From NCBI GenBank assembly GCA_965220695.1, contig OZ244838.1:1798001-1862000 (forward strand): a DNA stretch of 64,000 bases, written 5' to 3'. A model generated the notes under the pieces. The model ran no database searches, was not told the origin of the DNA, and saw only the letters and a list, made by a program, of their open reading frames with translations. The stretch is from UBA9620 sp965220695 (GTDB lineage: Bacteria; Acidobacteriota; Vicinamibacteria; Vicinamibacterales; UBA8438). Position 1 is the first letter of the stretch. Every line of letters starts with the position of its first letter. Positions 44,990-54,361 of the stretch are shown here, piece by piece. Made by a program: the position numbers and the translations under genes.

Positions 44990-46018
44990 TCAACGAAGGG
45001 TGAACGTCAATGCGATGGTCACCAGGACAGCCACCGGTTCGCCCAAGCGCGTGCCCGGCCTGAAGCGCCACTGCAGCGCCGCTTTTATCGCTTCCTCGTC
45101 GAGGCCGAAATTCCGATCGAGCGACCGAACGACCTTGACATCTCCCACGGTCCCGTCCGGCATCACCACCGCCTCGACCCAGACCTCTCCCTGAATCTTG
45201 GCTCTCATCGCCTCGGCCGTGTACTTCGGATTGACCTCACGGAGCGGCTGCGGTGTCAGGACGCCGTTTCCCGGCTGGTAGACGCCGCCACCGAAGCCAC
45301 CGCCCTGGCCCGGGCCGAGACCATCGCCATCCCCCGGTCCGATGCCGCCCCCGGACCCTGTGCCAGCGCCACCGTCGGAGCCGCTTCCCGCGGAATTGAG
45401 CGACCGTGCGAGCAACCCTTCGAGCACACCGGACGTGTTGCGCGGAGCCGCCGCCAGGGGCACCGCCGATATACGGACGTTCTGCGATTCGAGCCGCTGC
45501 TCCTGGGGCTCGGGCGCGATCTCGGGCGGCGGTTCAAGTTCTTCCGGCAGTTCCACCGGCGTGTTCAGTTCATCCTCGCCCGCGATTTCGACCTCCCGCG
45601 GCATCTCGAGCGATTCGTTGCCGCCACCACCGCCGCCGCCGCCTGGACCCGGCTCGGGAATCCATACGATGTCGTAGTTATTGGAAGCGACATCAACGGC
45701 ATCCTCCGCGACCGACGGGGACCGAACGACCAGCAGGATCAACGCGAGCGCAACCGCATGGCCCGCGAAGGAGGCCCCCAGCGAATTGCGAACCCGGCCA
45801 CGCTGCTGGCCAAGGAACGGTGAGTATGCCGTGCCGCCGGCGGGATGGATGGAGAGCCAGCTTCCAGATGCCAGCGGGTACACACCCGGCGTCGGCGCGG
45901 CGCCGGCGCCGCGCCGCACTCTCGCCGCCTGGGACCGTACGCGACGGCGCCGTTCAGGCGGCGTGTACGGCTCGAGGCCCGGCGTAAACTGAATGTGCCC
46001 GAGATTCAAGCCATTCAC
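44990..46018 (-). CDS. TonB-family energy transducer
   Basis: A 342-residue protein with a short basic cytoplasmic part, one membrane helix (about 84-98, GHAVALALILLVVRS), a periplasmic Gly/Pro/Glu-rich spacer (a Gly run at about 126-133 and a second at about 225-250) and a C-terminal TonB domain (about 265-342; NPKYTAEAMRAKIQGEVWVE). It would carry proton-motive energy to outer-membrane receptors. The N-terminal 70 residues before the helix are long and may include a false start; internal ATG/GTG codons are possible. No exbB/exbD adjacent. Confidence 0.88.
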   Translation of the reverse strand: MNGLNLGHIQFTPGLEPYTPPERRRRVRSQAARVRRGAGAAPTPGVYPLASGSWLSIHPAGGTAYSPFLGQQRGRVRNSLGASFAGHAVALALILLVVRSPSVAEDAVDVASNNYDIVWIPEPGPGGGGGGGGNESLEMPREVEIAGEDELNTPVELPEELEPPPEIAPEPQEQRLESQNVRISAVPLAAAPRNTSGVLEGLLARSLNSAGSGSDGGAGTGSGGGIGPGDGDGLGPGQGGGFGGGVYQPGNGVLTPQPLREVNPKYTAEAMRAKIQGEVWVEAVVMPDGTVGDVKVVRSLDRNFGLDEEAIKAALQWRFRPGTRLGEPVAVLVTIALTFTLR

Positions 46019-46114
46019 AGGAAGTACGCTCTCCTCACCTGGTCGGGATCACCCCGGCGCCGGATATTTCATCTGCAAGACCGGTACCGACTCCGCACCA
46101 GTGGACCATTTCTG

Positions 46115-46150
46115 AGGATATCTCTTAACCTTTATTTTATCAATAGGTTA
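46115..46150 (-). promoter_or_regulatory. Promoter and operator-like palindrome of the tonB-type gene
   Basis: On the minus strand TTGATA (46143-46138) and TATCCT (46120-46115) lie 17 bp apart. Across the -35 and spacer lie TAACCT and AGGTTA (plus-strand 46126-46131 and 46145-46150), inverted copies with 13 bases between. The stretch is AT-rich against a GC-rich background. A repressor site is plausible. Confidence 0.6.
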
Positions 46151-46255
46151 GAGAACACGGTCAATCTGCGCCAGGACCGGTGCCCGCCGCCCGGTCTGTC
46201 CTCCATTGATGGCGCGTGTGCCCACATTCATGACCGTCCGTTACAGCCGACCCCG

Positions 46256-46714
46256 TTACACCCTCCCCGTCCAGGCCCCGATCGCCGCGTTGCCGCCGCC
46301 GTATGCAAACATGACCGCCAATGCATCAGCGGCCCGCGGGTCGCCATGCACGGCTACCAGCACTCCGCCCCGGGCGGTGAGGGTTTCGTAGATGAATCCG
46401 TCATGTGCTTGAAACCCGGCTCGCCGCATGGTCCCCGCCACCCCGGCCCGGTCCAGATCCGACGAGGGTCCCTGAAGCGTCCGGACGAGCGGCCCGTGGG
46501 CTACGACCGGACCAATCCGGGCAATGTGCAGTCTGTCGCCTGCGGTCCCGAACGTCCGCTGCAGTAGTGCCGACGATTCAGGACTCTCCCTGCTGATGAG
46601 CGACAAGACCTCAGATGGAAATCCCTCGTTCGAGAGTGCCTCGAGCCCGCGCTGCGCCCACTCCGTGTCTTGAAATACACCAACCGTAATACTTTCTCGC
46701 GCTTCGTCGCTCAT
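46256..46714 (-). CDS. Stress-type protein of unknown function
   Basis: A 152-residue protein starting MSDEARESITVGVFQDTEWAQRGLEALSNEGFP, which resembles the heat-induced/general-stress (YflT/DUF1269-like) domain: a ferredoxin-like alpha/beta unit, followed by a Gly-rich hydrophobic stretch and a second similar half with GVLVAVHGDPRAADAL. It is predicted to be soluble or peripherally membrane-bound. It follows selB by about 150 bp on the minus strand. A longer frame reaches 46750. Family assignment is tentative. Confidence 0.6.
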   Translation of the reverse strand: MSDEARESITVGVFQDTEWAQRGLEALSNEGFPSEVLSLISRESPESSALLQRTFGTAGDRLHIARIGPVVAHGPLVRTLQGPSSDLDRAGVAGTMRRAGFQAHDGFIYETLTARGGVLVAVHGDPRAADALAVMFAYGGGNAAIGAWTGRV

Positions 46715-46863
46715 TCCGGTCCTCGGCGCCACCACCGGCGCAGCCAGCAACCGCCAGTCCCGAACGGGCAGTCGGACACCTGCCCCCGGCAGCTTCCGTA
46801 GTGTATCGACAGAGCACCCTCATTGGCAAAGCGGCGGGGCCGGCACGGACGGCGCCGCGGCAA

Positions 46864-48810
46864 TCACAGAACGACGCGTTGTTGGCCGATCCGTCGTGTC
46901 ACACGTTCCCGATCCAGGTACTCGAGCAACGGAATGGCGAACTTCCGGCTGACGCCGTAGCGGTCCTTGAATGTAGCCACGTCGATTCCGACCGCATCGG
47001 CCGACATCTTGAGACCCTGCACATCATGCTTCAGGTGCTCAAGCGCGGCCAGATCGAACACCAGGGGCCCCACCCGCACCACCCGTCGCTGTCGGACCAG
47101 CAGGGGCAGCACCCGATCCAGCAGATCCGGATCGCAGCCGAGACGCTCGACCATCGCGGCCGGGGCCGGCGGAGACAACCCGGCTTCCTTTACGAGCGCC
47201 AGCACCGCCTCGCTGAGGCGTGTTTCCTCCTGTGACAACGTGACCTCGTAACCGGCCAGCGCCAGGCGATCTCTAGCCACGAGACGGCCGTTTCGGACCA
47301 GATCGGCCAGCACGGTGTCGAATACGGCGGCGCTGGCGTGCTTGAAGAGCCGCTCCCGTGCCTCTTCCCGCGGCATGCCCTCGCTGAGGGGGTGTTCCGC
47401 ATGAAACCCGGTGACGAGCGTCATGAGACGTTCGGCGACCGTACCCAACGCCGCGGCGTCGACCACCCGCTCGCCGATGCGCCGAACCGAACCTGCGGAT
47501 GTCAACCGGTCGGCCAGCGCTTCAGCCGCGCCGGCGCTCAGACCGGCTCGCATCCGCAGCGCGGTCATCGCGAGCCCGGTTACACCCAATTCACCTACAA
47601 GCACCCGCACGGCCTCTTCGTGACCACCGTCGCCGGCGTCCGCAGGGCCTCGCTGCAAGCGCTCCAGCCGGACTCTCGCCGCGGCGGTTCGTACGCCGCC
47701 GCGCGGTGGCTGCGGATCGATCACTTCCCCGCCGGCAATGGTCAACGGAGGCGAATACACGCGCAGAATGAAGCGATCTCCACGTGTCAACACCGCCGGG
47801 GCTTCCAGTCGTATCCTGACGAACGCCTGCCCGTTCGGCGGCAGTTCGGCCGGCGCATCCTCAAGCGATTCAGCCTCGCCAAGTCGTGGGCCCAGCGCGA
47901 CCCGTCCGAGGACCTCGCTCGTCCCGTGATGGAATCGGACGCGCGCCCCGTGCTTCAGACGGCGCGCCGACGGCAAGAGGCGGAGACGAGCATCGAGCCG
48001 CCAGGTTGCCTCGAAACATCCAGGCGACACAGCCGTGTCGCCGCGTGCGATGTCAGCGACGTCGACACCCGAGAGGTTCGCGGCCACACGTTGTCCCGCC
48101 ACCGCCACCCGCTGTGACGCGCCGTGCACCTGCAACCCGCGAATCTTGACGTCTCGGCCGGCCGGCAACAGTTGCAACGTCGTGTCCACCGAAATACGAC
48201 CCGACACGAGGGTGCCCGTGACGACGGTCCCGAAGCCCTTGACCGAAAAGGCCCGATCGATCGGCAGCCGCACGGGACCGCGAGTCTGGCGGCCGCCCGC
48301 CTGCCGCGCCATCGCGACCAGCGCAGCGCGTACGTCGGCCAGCCCGCGCCCCGTTCGTGCGGACACCGGCACTACCGCCGCGCCGGCGAGAAAGGAATCG
48401 ACCACCAGGTCGGCGGTTTCGAGACGAACGAGCTCCACGGTGTCGGCGTCGACCAAGTCTGCCTTGGTCAGTGCGACGACCCCGCGGGTCACACCCAGCA
48501 GCCGACAGATATCGAAATGCTCGCGCGTCTGCGGCATCACCGATTCATCGGCCGCGATCACCAGCAGCACGCCGTCGATACCACTCGCACCCGCCAGCAT
48601 GTTCTTGACGAATCGTTCGTGACCCGGTACGTCCACAAACGCCAACTGGGTCTCACCGGCATCGAGATGCGCGAACCCCAGGTCGATGGTAATGCCTCGC
48701 GACTTCTCCTCTTTGAGTCGGTCCGGATCAGTTCCGGTCAGCGCCTGCACGAGCGCACTCTTGCCATGATCGATATGCCCGGCGGTGCCGACGACCACGT
48801 ATCGCGTCAT
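46864..48810 (-). CDS. selB: Selenocysteine-specific elongation factor SelB
   Basis: A 648-residue GTPase that brings Sec-tRNA to UGA codons followed by a SECIS hairpin. G1 GHIDHGKSALVQALTG, switch region RGITIDLGFAHL, G3 DVPGHERFVKNML and G4 TKADL are diagnostic of SelB rather than EF-Tu. After the two beta-barrels (about 180-370), the C-terminal half is a series of winged helices that bind SECIS RNA. The organism should therefore make selenoproteins. selA, selD and selC are not in the window. Confidence 0.95.
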   Translation of the reverse strand: MTRYVVVGTAGHIDHGKSALVQALTGTDPDRLKEEKSRGITIDLGFAHLDAGETQLAFVDVPGHERFVKNMLAGASGIDGVLLVIAADESVMPQTREHFDICRLLGVTRGVVALTKADLVDADTVELVRLETADLVVDSFLAGAAVVPVSARTGRGLADVRAALVAMARQAGGRQTRGPVRLPIDRAFSVKGFGTVVTGTLVSGRISVDTTLQLLPAGRDVKIRGLQVHGASQRVAVAGQRVAANLSGVDVADIARGDTAVSPGCFEATWRLDARLRLLPSARRLKHGARVRFHHGTSEVLGRVALGPRLGEAESLEDAPAELPPNGQAFVRIRLEAPAVLTRGDRFILRVYSPPLTIAGGEVIDPQPPRGGVRTAAARVRLERLQRGPADAGDGGHEEAVRVLVGELGVTGLAMTALRMRAGLSAGAAEALADRLTSAGSVRRIGERVVDAAALGTVAERLMTLVTGFHAEHPLSEGMPREEARERLFKHASAAVFDTVLADLVRNGRLVARDRLALAGYEVTLSQEETRLSEAVLALVKEAGLSPPAPAAMVERLGCDPDLLDRVLPLLVRQRRVVRVGPLVFDLAALEHLKHDVQGLKMSADAVGIDVATFKDRYGVSRKFAIPLLEYLDRERVTRRIGQQRVVL

Positions 48811-48837
48811 GCCAGATCCTGCGCTCGTATCGCAGTC

Positions 48838-51102
48838 CTATCTCCGCCGGCGGCCAGGGCGGGCCGGGCGCCCGGTGCTTGCGGCACGTGCACCCGCGGC
48901 CACCCGGCTGCGCCGCGGCCCGCGGTGGCGTTCCGATTCCCGAACGGCGTCGAGAATCTCCACCAACCCCAAATCGACCCGGCGCCGCACCGTATCCACT
49001 CGCACCACCTGCACCGCCACGGCGTCGCCCAGCCGGTATCTCCTTGCGGTGTTCTCGCCGACGAGCGCATGGTCCGTGTCGTGGAACCGGTAGTAGTCAT
49101 CCGCCATGCTCGAGATATGCACCAGACCTTCCACGAAGTGCTCGATCAGCTCGACGAACAGCCCGAAACCGGTCACCCCGGTGACGAAACCGGTGAACTC
49201 GTCGCCCACCTTGTCCACCATGAAACGCACCTTCTTCCACTGCAGCATCTCGCGCTCGGCTTCCTCTGCTCTGCGCTCCATCATGGAAGTATGTCGTCCA
49301 ATCTCCGGCAGTTCGTCAGCGAGTTCCTCGATCCGCTCCGCCGCCGCCTCCCCTTGCCGCCGCTCTCGCAGCAATCGATGCACGACCAGGTCGGGATAGC
49401 GGCGAATAGGCGATGTGAAGTGCGTGTAGGTCTTTGACGCCAATCCGAAGTGCCCGACGTTGACGGCGTCGTACCGCGCCTTCTGCATGGTCCGGAGCAT
49501 CAACAGCGCCACGGGCCGTTCCTCGAGCCGTCCATGCACACGCCGCAGAAGCTCCTGGAAGTCCCGGGGCCGTACCAACTCGGGCGATACCCCCAGACCG
49601 TAACCCAGTGTGCTCGTGAACGCGTCGAATTCGGTCACCTTGTCCCTGTCGGGCACCTCATGCACGCGATACAGCGCCGGTGCCCCGCTGTCCCGCAAGT
49701 AGCGGGCGACGGTCTCGTTGGCCACGAGCATGAACTCCTCGATGATCCGATGGGCCACGTTCCGATCCGCCGCCACGATGTCCTCGACCAATCCGGCTTC
49801 GTCGAGCACCAACTGGGTCGCCTTGAGGTCGAAGTCGATCGATCCGCGCCGTACGCGCCGGTCCTTCAACCGCCGATACACCGTGTGCATCGATTCGAAC
49901 AGCGGCACGAGCTCGGCGTACTCGCGCGTGGTCGCCGGGTCGCCCCGACTCAAGATGGCATCGACCGTCGTATAGGTCATTCGCGCGTCCGAGCGAATGA
50001 CTCCGTCGTGCAGTTCGAAGTGCACGACGTCGCCCGAAGGACCGATATCCATGAGGCACGACTGCACCAAACGGTCGACGCCGGGATTCAAGCTGCACAG
50101 CCCCGTGGCCAGCGGCGTGGGAAACATGTGGAGCGCGCGGTCCGGAAAATACACGGACGCCCCACGGGTACAGGCGCAATCGTCGAGCGCGGTCCCCTCC
50201 TTCACGTAGTGCGCCACGTCGGCGATGTGCACACCCAGTCGGTAGTGGCCGTCGGACAGGGGCTCGATGGTGACCGCGTCATCGAAGTCCCGCGCCGACT
50301 CGCCATCGATCGTGACGGTCGTGCGAGAACGGAAGTCTGTGCGTCCCTGGAGATCCGCTGGCCTGATCTCATGTCCCATCCGCTCCGCCTCCGCGGCGGC
50401 GGCGGGATCGTGCGCATCTGGAATCCGGTATTTTCTGACAATCAACTCCGTGTCGACGCCGGGGTCTTCAAGAGCGCCCAACACCTCGAGAATGCGTCCG
50501 ATCGGACCCCGCGCCGGGGTCGGCCAGCGATCGATCTCAGCCACGACCATCTGGCCGGACACCGAGCCCGCGGTCGCACCATTGGCGATCTGAAGGTCCA
50601 TGACCACCCGGGTGTCGAACGGCACCACGAATCCGACACCGCTCTGGTCGACCTCGTAGCGCCCGACGAGCTTCTGGTTGGCGTGTTCCAGCACCCGAAC
50701 GATTCGTCCCTCGATCCGTCCCTCGGCGCGCTCGACCCGTACCGTCACCCGGTCGCCGTGCATGGCCTGATGCAGGTTCACTCCGGCCACGAAGATGTCC
50801 CGCTCGCCGCGCTCGACCTCATCCTCGGGTGTCACGAACCCGAACCCGCGCGGATTGACCTGGAGACGGCCGACCACGAGATTCATCCGATCGGCCAAGC
50901 CGTACCGGTTTCCGCGGATGCGAATCATCGCGCCGGCGTCGACAAGTTGCCGGACCTGCCGTCGAAACCGATACCGGTCGTTCCGTGAAATGCCGAGCAC
51001 ACGGATGAGTTCACTGATGGTTGCCGGATGGCCCACACGCTCCCGAATCTGTTCGAGGAGGTCGCCGGCCGGCGCAGCGCCCAATCTGTCACTGTCAGTC
51101 AT
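48838..51102 (-). CDS. rnr: Ribonuclease R
   Basis: A 754-residue processive 3'-5' exoribonuclease. Order of domains: N-terminal winged helix (about 15-65), two cold-shock domains (about 70-215), RNB catalytic domain (about 240-570, with TIDGESARDFDDAV carrying the metal-binding Asp residues, and YTHFTSPIRRYPDLVVHRLL), and an S1 domain (about 625-710). A basic Arg-rich tail ends the protein. The start ATG 51102 (MTDSDRLG) is preferred. It overlaps the glycerate kinase gene by 8 bp, and selB follows. Confidence 0.95.
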   Translation of the reverse strand: MTDSDRLGAAPAGDLLEQIRERVGHPATISELIRVLGISRNDRYRFRRQVRQLVDAGAMIRIRGNRYGLADRMNLVVGRLQVNPRGFGFVTPEDEVERGERDIFVAGVNLHQAMHGDRVTVRVERAEGRIEGRIVRVLEHANQKLVGRYEVDQSGVGFVVPFDTRVVMDLQIANGATAGSVSGQMVVAEIDRWPTPARGPIGRILEVLGALEDPGVDTELIVRKYRIPDAHDPAAAAEAERMGHEIRPADLQGRTDFRSRTTVTIDGESARDFDDAVTIEPLSDGHYRLGVHIADVAHYVKEGTALDDCACTRGASVYFPDRALHMFPTPLATGLCSLNPGVDRLVQSCLMDIGPSGDVVHFELHDGVIRSDARMTYTTVDAILSRGDPATTREYAELVPLFESMHTVYRRLKDRRVRRGSIDFDLKATQLVLDEAGLVEDIVAADRNVAHRIIEEFMLVANETVARYLRDSGAPALYRVHEVPDRDKVTEFDAFTSTLGYGLGVSPELVRPRDFQELLRRVHGRLEERPVALLMLRTMQKARYDAVNVGHFGLASKTYTHFTSPIRRYPDLVVHRLLRERRQGEAAAERIEELADELPEIGRHTSMMERRAEEAEREMLQWKKVRFMVDKVGDEFTGFVTGVTGFGLFVELIEHFVEGLVHISSMADDYYRFHDTDHALVGENTARRYRLGDAVAVQVVRVDTVRRRVDLGLVEILDAVRESERHRGPRRSRVAAGARAASTGRPARPGRRRR

Positions 51103-52366
51103 GCCGCGGCGATATGGTCGGGTTGCCGGCGAGCAGGATTTGGAGGTCACCCACATTGGTGCCGCTCGGCCCGGTCCGTATCAGGTCTCCCAGCGGATTG
51201 AAGAACGGGTAGGCGTCATTGTCGTCGAGGTAGTCGTTCGGACCGCCGAGATGCAACGCCCGGGCACGGGCCAGCGTGGTGGAATCCACAAGTGCACCCG
51301 CGGCATCCGTCGGTCCATCCACGCCGTCGGTGCCCACGCTGGCCAACACGACAGGGGCCGCCTGACGATCGAGACTTTCGGCGGCCGCCAGCGCCAGCTC
51401 CTGATTTCGCCCGCCACGACCCTTGCCCTCAACCGTGACCGTGGTCTCGCCGGACGACACTACACAAACAGGTCCGGCAGGGTGGCCCGGCAGGGTCAGT
51501 CCGCGCGTCACATGTTCGGCGCCGGCCACACGGGCCTCTCCGGTCACCGGCGCCTCAATCACCGTCACCGTGTATCCGAGCCGGCGCGCCGCCGACACCG
51601 CGCCTGCCATGGCCTGCCGGCGACTGCCTATGAGATGAAAGGTCGTACGGGACGCCGCGGGGTGACCCGGCTTCAGGGTTTCCGGAACCGCCCCGGCGGC
51701 ACCGCGCTTCATGACGTTCAACACGCTCGCCGGCATGCGACGCCGTATAGCGGGGGCGCCGGCGACCGACAGCGCCTGCTGGTACGTTGTTTGATCCGGA
51801 ACGGTCGGTCCCGATCCGATCACAGCCGGATCGTCCTCAACCGGCCCCACCACATCAGAAATGGCCAGCGTCAGCACACGCCCACGGGCGACCACCGCCA
51901 GCCGTCCTCCCTTGACGTCGGACAGGTGCTTTCTGACGCAGTTCAACTCGTGAATCGGGACCCCGGCCGACAGCAGAATCCGGGTAGCCTCAATCTTCTC
52001 AGCGAGGGTCAGTCCGCCGGCCGGCGCGGCCAGCAGCGCCGACGCGCCACCGGACAGCAACACTAGCACACACGTCGACGGCTCAGCCTGCGCGGCGCAG
52101 CGCAGTGCCGCGCGGCCCGCCTCGACGCTGCCTGCATCCGGCAACGGATGCCCACCCTGGTACCACGACACCCCGGCCGGCACCGTTGCATCGGGGGCGG
52201 GTCCCACCGCGACACCACGGGCAACCTGGACCTTTGTCGAGCTCAGCAGACCGTCGATCATTCCCTCCGCCGCCTTCCCGGCTGCAATCAGGGTCGGGTT
52301 GGCGCCAACGGTGCTGAGTACCGCCGGCTCGGCGAGCGCGACCTGCATCAGACGCTGCGGCGACAC
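51095..52366 (-). CDS. Glycerate 2-kinase (MOFRL family), N-terminus probably longer
   Basis: A 423-residue protein from GTG 52366. GANPTLIAAGKAAEGM, LVLLSGGASALLAAPAGGLTL, CVRKHLSDVKGGRLA and the C-terminal MOFRL region GRGGRNQELALAAA and SVGTDGVDGPTDAAGA identify the family, which makes 2-phosphoglycerate from glycerate. The frame upstream of the GTG still reads family-like residues (LLRRHALEIVRAALDAV), but no ATG, GTG or TTG is available; a CTG lies at 52441. The true start may be non-canonical or lost. Confidence 0.88.
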   Translation of the reverse strand: MSPQRLMQVALAEPAVLSTVGANPTLIAAGKAAEGMIDGLLSSTKVQVARGVAVGPAPDATVPAGVSWYQGGHPLPDAGSVEAGRAALRCAAQAEPSTCVLVLLSGGASALLAAPAGGLTLAEKIEATRILLSAGVPIHELNCVRKHLSDVKGGRLAVVARGRVLTLAISDVVGPVEDDPAVIGSGPTVPDQTTYQQALSVAGAPAIRRRMPASVLNVMKRGAAGAVPETLKPGHPAASRTTFHLIGSRRQAMAGAVSAARRLGYTVTVIEAPVTGEARVAGAEHVTRGLTLPGHPAGPVCVVSSGETTVTVEGKGRGGRNQELALAAAESLDRQAAPVVLASVGTDGVDGPTDAAGALVDSTTLARARALHLGGPNDYLDDNDAYPFFNPLGDLIRTGPSGTNVGDLQILLAGNPTISPRHD

Positions 52367-52448
52367 CGCGTCGAGCGCAGCACGGACGATCTCGAGAGCG
52401 TGGCGGCGAAGGAGCGAAAGAGGCGTAGCTTGAAAGGACAGGAGCGGA

Positions 52449-52769
52449 TCAGTGGATATTGGCGGGATCAGACCAGGCCGACAGCTTCGTCACGCCGTCG
52501 AACGTCTGCAGCAACCGGCTGACCACGACATCGACATCGGCATGTCCCTCGGCGCACAGCTCGTCCACTCGAGCCATGACACGCCGGAGAGACTCCTCCA
52601 TCTCGGCAATGGCGCACTCGGAATACGTCTCTCGCTGGCGCTCGAGGCATTCCTTGTGCTTGAGGAACTCTTCCCGGTAGAAGTCGGTGAGGATGGTGTC
52701 CGTTGCCGGAACACGGGTCGGGCGTGCGCCGACCTGCAAACGTGTGAGGGTGAGAGTTGTTCGCGACAT
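52449..52769 (-). CDS. Small acidic protein of unknown function
   Basis: A 106-residue protein containing a charged helical stretch with several Glu/Arg and three Cys (about 40-72: HKECLERQRETYSECAIAEME and then DELCAEG). It ends DPANIH, where the stop lies just before the glycerate kinase reading frame begins. No signal peptide or family is evident. Its place in line between gatB and the kinase supports it being real; the opposite strand also has a long frame without any recognisable domain. Confidence 0.55.
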   Translation of the reverse strand: MSRTTLTLTRLQVGARPTRVPATDTILTDFYREEFLKHKECLERQRETYSECAIAEMEESLRRVMARVDELCAEGHADVDVVVSRLLQTFDGVTKLSAWSDPANIH

Positions 52770-52881
52770 GCGATACGAGTTTTCAGTCTATGCCGGCAGC
52801 TTCTCCACTGTCAACGACCTGTCTGGCGGCGCGAGGGCGCGCAGACGACCAGACACCGGACACCGCCGCGCTGGCGCCCCG

Positions 52882-54330
52882 CTAACGTTCGGCGAGGGCG
52901 CGTCGCAGCAGGTCGTTGACCAGCTTGGGATTCGCACGGCCGCGCGTGCTCCGCATCACCTGTCCCACGAGGAATCCGAGCGACCCTTCATTCCCGGCGC
53001 GGAACCGGTCGACCGCACCCCGATGCTCCGTAATGACGCGGTCCACCACGCCGGTCAGCGCACCCTCGTCGCCAATCTGAGACAACCCTTCTTCCCGAAC
53101 GATGTCCTGCGCCTCGCCGCCGGATCCGTACATCCGGTCGAATACGTGCTTGGCCGTGCTCGAGCTGATGACGCCCGAATCCACAAGCCCGATCAGACGT
53201 CCCAAACGGGCGGGGGTGACGCCAGCGGCATCGATGCCGGCATGCTCGGCTTTCAGGCGGCGGGTCAACTCCCCGGTCACCCAGTTGCTCGCCGCCTTGG
53301 GATTGCCCGCCACGGCGGCCGTCTCCTCGAAAAAGCGTGTCAGCGCGGCAGACTCGGCAATCTGCGCCGCATCGGCGGGGGCAACTCCCAACTCTCGAAC
53401 GAGACGCTGTTTCCGCACCTCCGGCAGTTCCGGCAACGAGTCGCGCACACCCGCGATCCAGTCGTCTGACACCTCGACCGGTGGTAGATCCGGCTCAGGA
53501 AAATAGCGATAGTCGTGAGCCTCCTCCTTGCTGCGCATCGAAACGGTGCAACCGGCGGTCTCGTCCCACAGTCTGGTTTCCTGCACAATGCGCTCGCCAC
53601 CGCGGCACCGTTCGGTCTGGCGACCGATTTCGTGTTCGAGGGCGCGCTGCAGGAACCGGAACGAGTTGAGGTTCTTTACCTCGACCTTGACCCCCAGCTC
53701 TGCCTGACCCTCCGGGCGCACCGACACGTTCGCGTCACAGCGCAGGCTCCCTTCCTCCATATTGCCGTCATTGACACCGATCTCGGTCAGAATGGCGCGC
53801 AGACGTGCAAAGAAATCGGCTGCCGCCGACGGTGATCGAAGATCGGGTTGCGTCACGATCTCCACGAGCGGCACACCACTCCGATTGAAGTCGAGATAGG
53901 AATGACGGTCGGTATCACCAGTACCGACATGAATCGACTTGCCGGCATCTTCCTCCAGATGCACGCGCAAGATCCGCACCGTACGCGGCCCGTCCTCCGC
54001 CTCGTAGCACAGCTCGCCATCGGCGGCGATGGGATGCTCGTACTGCGAGATTTGATATCCCTTCGGCAGGTCCGGATAGAAGTAGTTCTTGCGAGCGAAG
54101 ATCGAGCGGCGCCGGATAGTGCACCCGAGCGCGAGTCCGGCGCGCAGCGCGAGTTCCACGACGCGGCGATTCAGCACCGGCAGGGCGCCAGGCAGCCCGA
54201 GGCACACCGGACAGACGTGCGTGTTCGGCGCAGCGCCGAAGCGGGTTGCACAACCGCAGAAGATCTTCGTGTCGGTCAGGAGCTGCGCGTGAATCTCGAG
54301 CCCGATGACCGGTTCGAATCCGGCAGGCAT
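52882..54330 (-). CDS. gatB: Aspartyl/glutamyl-tRNA amidotransferase subunit B
   Basis: A 482-residue subunit of the GatCAB complex that converts Glu-tRNA(Gln) or Asp-tRNA(Asn) to the amide form. EPVIGLEIHAQLLTDTKIFCGC, CPVCLGLPGALPVLN, YFYPDLPKGYQISQ and LDFNRSGVPLVEIVTQPDLRS are all signatures; two Cys pairs form the zinc site. The C-terminal YqeY-type domain ends with NPKLVNDLLRRAL. The start is ATG 54330. gatA and gatC are not adjacent. Confidence 0.97.
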   Translation of the reverse strand: MPAGFEPVIGLEIHAQLLTDTKIFCGCATRFGAAPNTHVCPVCLGLPGALPVLNRRVVELALRAGLALGCTIRRRSIFARKNYFYPDLPKGYQISQYEHPIAADGELCYEAEDGPRTVRILRVHLEEDAGKSIHVGTGDTDRHSYLDFNRSGVPLVEIVTQPDLRSPSAAADFFARLRAILTEIGVNDGNMEEGSLRCDANVSVRPEGQAELGVKVEVKNLNSFRFLQRALEHEIGRQTERCRGGERIVQETRLWDETAGCTVSMRSKEEAHDYRYFPEPDLPPVEVSDDWIAGVRDSLPELPEVRKQRLVRELGVAPADAAQIAESAALTRFFEETAAVAGNPKAASNWVTGELTRRLKAEHAGIDAAGVTPARLGRLIGLVDSGVISSSTAKHVFDRMYGSGGEAQDIVREEGLSQIGDEGALTGVVDRVITEHRGAVDRFRAGNEGSLGFLVGQVMRSTRGRANPKLVNDLLRRALAER

Positions 54331-54361
54331 GACTGTCACCGATCTGGAAGGCACCCTTTCT

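Noticed and set aside
54300..54326. GGTTCGAATCC, identical to a tRNA T-arm core
   Set aside because: It is the complement of the conserved GatB start (PAGFEPVIG) and no acceptor, D or anticodon stems surround it.
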